Source of the DNA: Lachnospiraceae bacterium
Lineage (GTDB): Bacteria > Bacillota > Clostridia > Lachnospirales > Lachnospiraceae
Length of the DNA stretch: 10,548 nucleotides
Assembly (NCBI GenBank): GCA_031285465.1
Contig: JAITWD010000223.1
Span: 1 to 10,548, forward strand
Direction: 5' to 3'
Shown here: in pieces, positions 6,610 through 10,548 of the stretch
How positions within the stretch are numbered: the stretch's first letter is position 1
How the letters are laid out: each line of letters opens with the position of its first letter
Position numbers and translations under genes: made by a program
Notes under the pieces: model-generated
The model's database searches: none
Told to the model about the DNA's origin: nothing
The model's input: the letters and a program-made list of their open reading frames with translations, nothing else

Positions 6610-7848
6610 ATGTACTCATTAGATGAAGTGAGGAAGGTTGATGCCGATATAGCGCAGGCAATCGAGAAGGAGCAAGAACGTCAGAATAGTCATATCGAAC
6701 TGATCGCATCAGAGAATTGGGTCAGTAAAGCAGTCATGGCAGCAATGGGAAGCCCATTAACCAATAAATATGCCGAAGGTTATCCGGGCAAACGATATTA
6801 TGGCGGGTGTGAATGTGTGGACGAAGTGGAAAATATTGCTATTGAGCGTGCCAAAGAACTTTTTGGTTGTGAGTATGCGAATGTTCAGCCACACTCTGGG
6901 GCTCAAGCCAATTTGGCAGTGCAGTTTGCAATCTGTATGCCTGGTGATACCATTATGGGAATGAATTTGGCTCATGGAGGCCATCTTACCCATGGAAGCC
7001 CGGTTAACATATCAGGGAAATATTTCAATATTGTGCCCTATGGAGTAAATGAAGACGGTTTTATTGATTACGAGGAATTAAGGACTATTGCATTAGCATG
7101 TCAGCCTAAAATGATTATTGCGGGAGCTTCAGCCTATGCCCGGAGTATTGACTTTAAGCGTTTCCGTCAGGTGGCCGATGAGGTTGGGGCAGTGTTGATG
7201 GTAGACATGGCACATATCGCCGGTTTGGTAGCGGTCGGATTACATCCCAATCCCTTCCCCTATGCCGATGTCGTGACCACCACTACCCATAAGACTCTGC
7301 GTGGACCGAGGGGGGGCTTGATCTTGGCTAATGCCGAAGCAGCAGAGAAATTTAATTTTAATAAGGCTATTTTCCCTGGTATTCAGGGTGGACCATTGAT
7401 GCATGTTATTGCCGCAAAGGCGGTTTGCTTTAAAGAAGCCTTAAGTGACGAATTTAAGCAGTATCAGAAAAATGTGATCGATAATGCCCAGGCATTGTGC
7501 AATGGTTTGAAGGCACGGGGGATAAAGATCGTCTCCGATGGAACCGATAATCATCTTATGTTGGTGGATCTGACCAATTTTGATCTGACGGGGAAAGCGG
7601 TGGAAAAGCTTTTGGATGAGGCACATATTACCGCCAATAAAAACACCATCCCTAATGACCCGAAATCACCCTTTGTCACCAGCGGTATTCGGTTGGGAAC
7701 GCCGGCAGTCACTTCGCGCGGGATGAACACTGGAGACATGGATCAGATTGCCGAAGCGATCGCAATGGTGATCAAAGAAGGAGAAGTAAAGATTGGTGAT
7801 GCTCAGGCAATCGTTAAATCATTGACTGAAAAATATCCATTGATCTAA
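6610..7848 (+). CDS. glyA: Serine hydroxymethyltransferase (GlyA)
   Basis: GlyA is a PLP enzyme that converts serine and tetrahydrofolate to glycine and 5,10-methylene-tetrahydrofolate, the main entry to one-carbon units. The 412-residue length is normal. Visible signatures are IELIASENWVS near the N-terminus, NKYAEGYPGKRYYGGCECVD, NVQPHSGAQANLAVQ, the PLP pocket run VDMAHIAGLVAVGLHPNPFP, and TTTTHKTLRGPRGG with the Schiff-base lysine K228. FPGIQGGPLMHVIAAKAVC and SPFVTSGIRLGTPAVTSRG complete the pattern. Common bacterial forms have A or V where this has W in ENWVS. GGAGG (6599-6603) is 6 nt before ATG 6610. The gene is monocistronic, with its own promoter and a downstream intrinsic terminator. 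Confidence 0.98.
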   Translation: MYSLDEVRKVDADIAQAIEKEQERQNSHIELIASENWVSKAVMAAMGSPLTNKYAEGYPGKRYYGGCECVDEVENIAIERAKELFGCEYANVQPHSGAQANLAVQFAICMPGDTIMGMNLAHGGHLTHGSPVNISGKYFNIVPYGVNEDGFIDYEELRTIALACQPKMIIAGASAYARSIDFKRFRQVADEVGAVLMVDMAHIAGLVAVGLHPNPFPYADVVTTTTHKTLRGPRGGLILANAEAAEKFNFNKAIFPGIQGGPLMHVIAAKAVCFKEALSDEFKQYQKNVIDNAQALCNGLKARGIKIVSDGTDNHLMLVDLTNFDLTGKAVEKLLDEAHITANKNTIPNDPKSPFVTSGIRLGTPAVTSRGMNTGDMDQIAEAIAMVIKEGEVKIGDAQAIVKSLTEKYPLI

Positions 7849-7941
7849 AACGATGATAAATTTTTTTGTTTGTGGATCATGTCTATAAACGCATTAAGCC
7901 ATACAATAGACAGAATAGCGCATAGGATAAGAAATAGTATG

Positions 7942-7980
7942 CCTCGGTGGAAATCAAGCGGTTTTCATCGAGGTATTTTT
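7942..7980 (+). terminator. Intrinsic terminator downstream of glyA
   Basis: CCTCGGTGGAAA (7942-7953) pairs over 12 bp, with two G-U pairs, with TTTTCATCGAGG (7962-7973). TATTTTTATT follows. It is a classic rho-independent terminator about 94 nt after the glyA stop. A weaker 7-bp inverted repeat, TGTCTAT/ATAGACA (7880-7886/7906-7912), precedes it. Confidence 0.85.
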
Positions 7981-8213
7981 ATTAACCGACGATAACATTA
8001 ATAAGTTGGAAAAACAAGTACAAGTAATTCAAATGAAAATGCGATAATGTAGCATGAAAAGCAAATTATTCATAGAGAATAAGAGGAAAAAGATGAAAAC
8101 GACATATAATTTAAACAATATACAAACAATACACAAAAATAGCAATAATTACCAATAAACAGGGAGAGAAATACCGATTAATGCAAATAAATGAAATATA
8201 TTTGAAAAATGTG
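7981..8213 (+). other. AT-rich gap, no convincing gene
   Basis: This stretch between the glyA terminator and the strong promoter is very A-rich. It holds a 6-bp inverted repeat TTATTC/GAATAA near 8067-8083. It also holds one 21-codon frame at 8093-8158 (MKTTYNLNNIQTIHKNSNNYQ) with GAGG 6 nt upstream. The composition of that peptide (N, Q, T, K) is what AT-rich noise gives, so I do not call it a gene. Confidence 0.5.
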
Positions 8214-8241
8214 TTGACAAAAAGAGAAAAGGTGCTATAAT
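8214..8241 (+). promoter_or_regulatory. Perfect-consensus promoter of the putative structured RNA
   Basis: TTGACA (8214-8219), 16 bp, then TATAAT (8236-8241) preceded by TGC. Both hexamers are exact consensus and the -10 is extended, so this should be among the strongest sigma-A promoters in the cell, of the type seen before rRNA, tRNA and other stable RNAs. No protein gene begins within 600 nt downstream. Transcription should start near 8248. Confidence 0.85.
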
Positions 8242-8247
8242 TAATCT

Positions 8248-8700
8248 ATAAACAGTTCTACTTCATATAGATAAAATCGAACGAAAGGAGGGTGTAACTA
8301 CCCAAGTAATCGGTTGAATTTTTCGAAATGAATAAGTCTTGTTTAGCAGTGAGTAAACTTTTTAAGTACATAAGAACAAAGTACACCGGAGAAGATTTGC
8401 AAAACAAGTATTGAAGATGTAGTGCAAAGCAAAGTGTATCGTTCAGAGTAGAAGCGTATTTTAGTACATCTGAATAGGTAACGGATAACAAGTTAGTTTG
8501 GGATCGTTACGGTACCAATGTACAGAAGAAGAGTGGAAAGAGTACGAAAGAAAAGTTTACTTGAACAACTGAATAGTGAATGTTCTCAGAAAAATCTTTC
8601 CGAGAAGGATTCAACAATCCAAAAGGTGGAGGTAAAGACCATTGGACAACGAAGTTTAGAAGCGGGTGTTAATCATACGGATTAATGCCCGCTTCGTCTG
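8248..8700 (+). ncRNA. Candidate structured non-coding RNA (about 450 nt), family unassigned
   Basis: No plausible plus-strand protein is encoded here. The stretch can fold into serial hairpins: GGGT/ACCC (8290-8303), GTTTA/TAAAC (8341-8358), GTAC/GTAC (8366-8384), TTTGCA/TGCAAA (8396-8428), GTTCAGA/TCTGAAT extended by GTA/TAC (8441-8475), GTAACG/CGTTAC (8478-8510), GAAT..TTCTC/GAGAA..ATTC (8578-8612), and TCCA..TGG/CCA..TGGA (8618-8646). The ends can pair too: TTCTACTTC (8256-8264) with GAAG and TAGAA (8651-8661). A 15-bp hairpin ends it. It has a perfect-consensus promoter. It is not recognisably tmRNA, RNase P RNA, SRP RNA or 6S RNA. ACTTGAACAACTGAATAGTG (8560-8579) resembles the region after boxA in Firmicute rRNA leaders and spacers, so a leftover rRNA leader is an alternative. 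A long GH3 5' UTR is another. I inferred the folds by eye only. Confidence 0.5.
8659..8695 (+). terminator. Strong 3' hairpin of the putative RNA
   Basis: GAAGCGGGTGTTAAT (8659-8673) pairs over all 15 bp, with two adjacent G-U pairs, with ATTAATGCCCGCTTC (8681-8695) around a 7-nt loop. GTCTGTGAAC follows instead of a U tract. It marks the likely 3' end of the structured RNA, but release may need more than intrinsic termination, or the hairpin may be a stabiliser or processing site. Confidence 0.55.
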
Positions 8701-8751
8701 TGAACAAAGATTGAAAGAAAACAAAGGAAATCATTGGAAATAGAACCAAGC

Positions 8752-8783
8752 TAGAAAAAAGTAGAAAAAAGTAGAAAAAAAAA
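8752..8783 (+). repeat. 10-bp tandem repeat with phased A-tracts (bent DNA)
   Basis: TAGAAAAAAG occurs at 8752 and 8762, and TAGAAAAAAA at 8772. The A-tracts are exactly 10 bp apart, about one helical turn, which is the established arrangement for intrinsic DNA curvature. They lie about 25 bp upstream of the -10 of the next gene and could act as a curved or UP-like promoter element. Confidence 0.7.
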
Positions 8784-8806
8784 TGAAGAGAAGTTATCAT
8801 ATACAA

Positions 8807-8838
8807 TATAATTGAAATGGGTTGCACAAGCTGTGCGA
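8807..8838 (+). promoter_or_regulatory. Probable promoter and leader hairpin of the GH3 gene
   Basis: TATAAT (8807-8812) is a perfect -10, but the best -35 at 17 bp (TGAAGA, 8784-8789) is poor. The upstream phased A-tracts could compensate. The leader then has a 7-bp hairpin, TTGCACA/TGTGCGA (8822-8828/8832-8838), ahead of the AAGGAG site at 8864-8869. Confidence 0.45.
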
Positions 8839-8876
8839 AAATAAATCAGTAAGATAAGTTTATAAGGAGCAGTATA

Positions 8877-10214
8877 GTGGAAGAAAATAATAATGATTTT
8901 GCAATGGATGACAAACGGGAACTCCGGAGAAAAAGAAGGGTGCGCAACCAGATGGTCGTATTTATTTCGGCTGGGGTGTTGCTTATCGGCATTGCGCTTA
9001 GTGCTACCTGGGGAATCGGTGAGTTGGCGACGCGATTGGCGGCAAAACCGTTAACCGTTACAGAGGTAGATGAGGGGGTATCGGCAGAATCCGAAATAAT
9101 TGAAGAGCCGATCGAGGTCGAGATACCCGAAGAAGAGGTTATTGAAGAGCCGGTCGTTGAAATCGACCCGTTGGATGTTGCTGTGGATGAGATCATTGCT
9201 CAACTGACGATTGAGGACAAGGTGGCGGGTTTGTTCTTTATTACGCCGGAAGCATTGACCGATACCGATCTGGTAGTCAGGGCAGGTGAGACAACAGAAG
9301 AACGTTTGTTGACCTATGCAGTTGGTGGTTTGATCTATGATGGTGATAATATTCAAACGGCAGAGCAGCTAGGCGAGATGCTTACCAACACGACTGATAT
9401 GAGTAAATATCCTATTTTTCTGGGCATTGAAGAGGAAGGTGGCGGGATGGCCCCGGTTGCCGACCATGACTTGGGCGAAGTGGTAGAGGACATGGGGACA
9501 ATCGGCCAAAACGGTGATAGTGACGCGGCGGTTTCCGTTGGCGAAACCATTGGAACCTATTTGAGCGAGCTGGGTTTTAATACTAATTTTGCACCGATTG
9601 CAGATATTTCTGCCAATGAAGAAGGGGCCGTTTCGGGCGAGCGCTTTTTTGGCACCGATCCGGTTATTGTAGGTGAAATGTCATCGGCAGTAGTTACCGG
9701 TTTGCAGAGTACCGGAATTAATGCTTGTCTGAAATATTTCCCGGGTGTTGGAGATACTACCAGTGATACGGGTGGCGGGATGGTTGTTATTGAAAAGACA
9801 CTGGAAGAGATGCAGGCTTCCGATTTTATTCCGTTTAGGTCGGGTATCGAAGCAGGGGTAGCTATGATCATGGTCGGCCATGTTTCGGCGCCGGCGGTAG
9901 TCGGTGACAATACCCAAGCCTCACTTTCGCCTCGAATGATCACTGAAATATTGCGAGGCGAACTTGGTTATGACGGTATCGTCATAACCGATAGCTTAGA
10001 CATGGGTGTTGTTACAGAATATTATTCATCGGGTGAAGCCAGTGTCAAGGCATTGCAAGCCGGTGCGGATATGCTGTTTAAGCCGGAGAATTTTACCGAA
10101 GCCTATGATGCAGTGCTGGCGGCGGTCCAGGATGGAACCATTAGCGAAGAGCGGATTGACGAATCCTTACGTCGGATATATCGGATCAAATACGCTGATC
10201 AGGTTCAAGAGTAG
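8877..10214 (+). CDS. Membrane-anchored glycoside hydrolase family 3 (NagZ-like) protein, atypical active site
   Basis: GH3 beta-N-acetylhexosaminidases of the NagZ group remove N-acetylglucosamine from wall muropeptides. This 445-residue protein has a K/R-rich N-terminus (residues 13-23), one hydrophobic anchor (about 26-48), and an E/V/P-rich acidic linker (about 60-105). A GH3 barrel from about residue 106 lies outside the membrane. Landmarks are LTIEDKVAGLFFITPE, GIEEEGGG (183-190), FNTNFAPIADI, GERFFGTDP, KYFPGVGD (286-293) and VITDSLDMG with nucleophile D372. Three usual residues are changed: the acid/base histidine of the D-(S/T)-H loop is G299 (SDTGGGM), KHFPGHGD has become KYFPGVGD, and EGGR is EGGG. 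Hydrolysis may be lost or altered. GTG 8877 has AAGGAG 7 nt upstream. truA starts 5 nt after its stop. Confidence 0.88.
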   Translation: MEENNNDFAMDDKRELRRKRRVRNQMVVFISAGVLLIGIALSATWGIGELATRLAAKPLTVTEVDEGVSAESEIIEEPIEVEIPEEEVIEEPVVEIDPLDVAVDEIIAQLTIEDKVAGLFFITPEALTDTDLVVRAGETTEERLLTYAVGGLIYDGDNIQTAEQLGEMLTNTTDMSKYPIFLGIEEEGGGMAPVADHDLGEVVEDMGTIGQNGDSDAAVSVGETIGTYLSELGFNTNFAPIADISANEEGAVSGERFFGTDPVIVGEMSSAVVTGLQSTGINACLKYFPGVGDTTSDTGGGMVVIEKTLEEMQASDFIPFRSGIEAGVAMIMVGHVSAPAVVGDNTQASLSPRMITEILRGELGYDGIVITDSLDMGVVTEYYSSGEASVKALQAGADMLFKPENFTEAYDAVLAAVQDGTISEERIDESLRRIYRIKYADQVQE

Positions 10215-10219
10215 AGGAT

Positions 10220-10501
10220 ATGGAGCATAATAAAAAAAGGATCAAACTGTCGGTGGCATATGATGGAACTAAATATAATGGTTGGCAGATCCAACCGGGC
10301 GTTCCGACTATTGAGGGAGAGTTAAATAAAGGCTTGTCCACTTTACTTGGCGAGGAGATAGTAGTGATCGGTGCCAGTCGTACCGATTCGGGGGTACACG
10401 CGCTGGGTAATATTGCGGTTTTTGATACGACAACGATTATACCGGCGACAAAAATAGCTTATGCTATTAACCGTAGCCTGCCTGATGATATTCGGGTGTA
10501 A
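10220..10501 (+). CDS. truA: tRNA pseudouridine synthase A (TruA), N-terminal part, stopped by in-frame TAA
   Basis: TruA converts uridines 38-40 of the tRNA anticodon arm to pseudouridine. The start is typical: IKLSVAYDGTKYNGWQIQPG, then TIEGELNKGL, the catalytic loop GASRTDSGVHALG with D56, and YAINRSLPDDIRV. Normal TruA is about 245-265 residues, but a TAA at 10499-10501 ends this frame after 93. The same frame then continues as TruA to the window edge. The truncated product would have the catalytic Asp but lack most of the fold, so it is probably inactive unless the stop is a sequencing error. The ATG is 5 nt after the GH3 stop. The Shine-Dalgarno (AGAGG) overlaps that stop and is unusually close to the ATG, which suggests translational coupling with the GH3 gene. 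Confidence 0.85.
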   Translation: MEHNKKRIKLSVAYDGTKYNGWQIQPGVPTIEGELNKGLSTLLGEEIVVIGASRTDSGVHALGNIAVFDTTTIIPATKIAYAINRSLPDDIRV

Positions 10502-10548
10502 CAATCGGAGGAGGTGTCCGGTGATTTTCATCCCCGGCGGGTAAGCAG
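10499..10548 (+). pseudogene. truA: In-frame continuation of truA past the internal stop (cut by window edge)
   Basis: After the TAA the unchanged frame reads QSEEVSGDFHPRRVS to the window end. This matches the TruA region that follows DIRV in the intact family (a variable pair, then EEV and DFHPR). No frameshift is needed, so a single substitution such as CAA to TAA would explain the break. The rest of the gene lies outside the window. Confidence 0.75.

Noticed and set aside
8093..8158. 21-codon small frame with a GAGG upstream
   Set aside because: Its composition is what A-rich DNA gives by chance, and nothing else supports it.
8258..8491. Minus-strand 77-codon frame over the putative RNA
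   Set aside because: No Shine-Dalgarno and noise-like composition. It runs antisense to a region better explained by the strong plus-strand promoter and hairpins.
8560..8700. T-box leader (AAAAGGTGGAGG followed by a hairpin)
   Set aside because: The conserved T-box core AGGGTGGNACCGCG is not matched, the final hairpin lacks a U tract, and the downstream gene is not an amino-acid or tRNA-ligase gene.
8846..9196. Minus-strand Ser/Thr/Ile-rich frame of 116 codons
   Set aside because: It is the antisense of the acidic linker and N-terminus of the GH3 gene. The low-complexity composition is a by-product of GAA/GAG-rich coding on the other strand.

Overview
The window looks like a chromosomal segment from a Firmicute of the class Clostridia. 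The protein families fit this (TypA, HolA, a DUF1653 protein, GlyA, a membrane-anchored GH3 enzyme next to TruA). So do the purine-rich Shine-Dalgarno sites (GGAGG, AAGGAG), the sigma-A-like promoters with extended -10 motifs, and the moderate-to-low GC coding sequence with AT-rich intergenic DNA. An anaerobe of the Eubacteriaceae/Lachnospiraceae kind is my guess. I cannot fix a genus from the sequence. There are no phage, transposase or CRISPR features.

Layout. The minus strand from 1 to 1776 is typA, which runs off the left edge with only its extreme C-terminus missing. Divergent from it is holA (2042-3022), the delta subunit of the DNA polymerase III clamp loader. After holA come a hairpin-rich stretch, a terminator-like hairpin, copy 1 of a dispersed palindromic element, and a small single-pass membrane protein of unknown function (3223-3612). 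A DUF1653 protein (3810-4499) follows behind its own extended -10 promoter. Two minus-strand genes come next, a diacylglycerol-kinase-family lipid kinase (5397-6326) and a downstream PAP2-type membrane phosphatase (4553-5332). They are probably one transcript and form a small lipid phosphorylation/dephosphorylation pair. Copy 2 of the palindromic element lies between the lipid kinase promoter and the divergent glyA promoter. glyA (6610-7848) is complete and has a downstream intrinsic terminator.

The roughly 1 kb between glyA and the next protein gene is not empty. It has a perfect-consensus promoter (TTGACA, 16 bp, TGCTATAAT) followed by about 450 nt that can fold into a chain of hairpins closed by pairing of its two ends. 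A 15-bp hairpin finishes it. No protein gene fits, so I read it as a candidate abundant structured RNA that I cannot assign to a family. Phased A-tracts and a second promoter then lead into a membrane-anchored GH3 (NagZ-like) protein (8877-10214) that lacks the usual acid/base histidine. truA starts 5 nt after it but carries an in-frame TAA at codon 94, after which the same frame still reads as TruA to the window edge.

The genes are mostly housekeeping (translation/stress GTPase, replication, one-carbon metabolism, tRNA modification, lipid and wall turnover). The points most worth a second look are the structured RNA, the palindromic element whose two copies differ by compensatory changes, the GH3 active-site substitution, and the interrupted truA.
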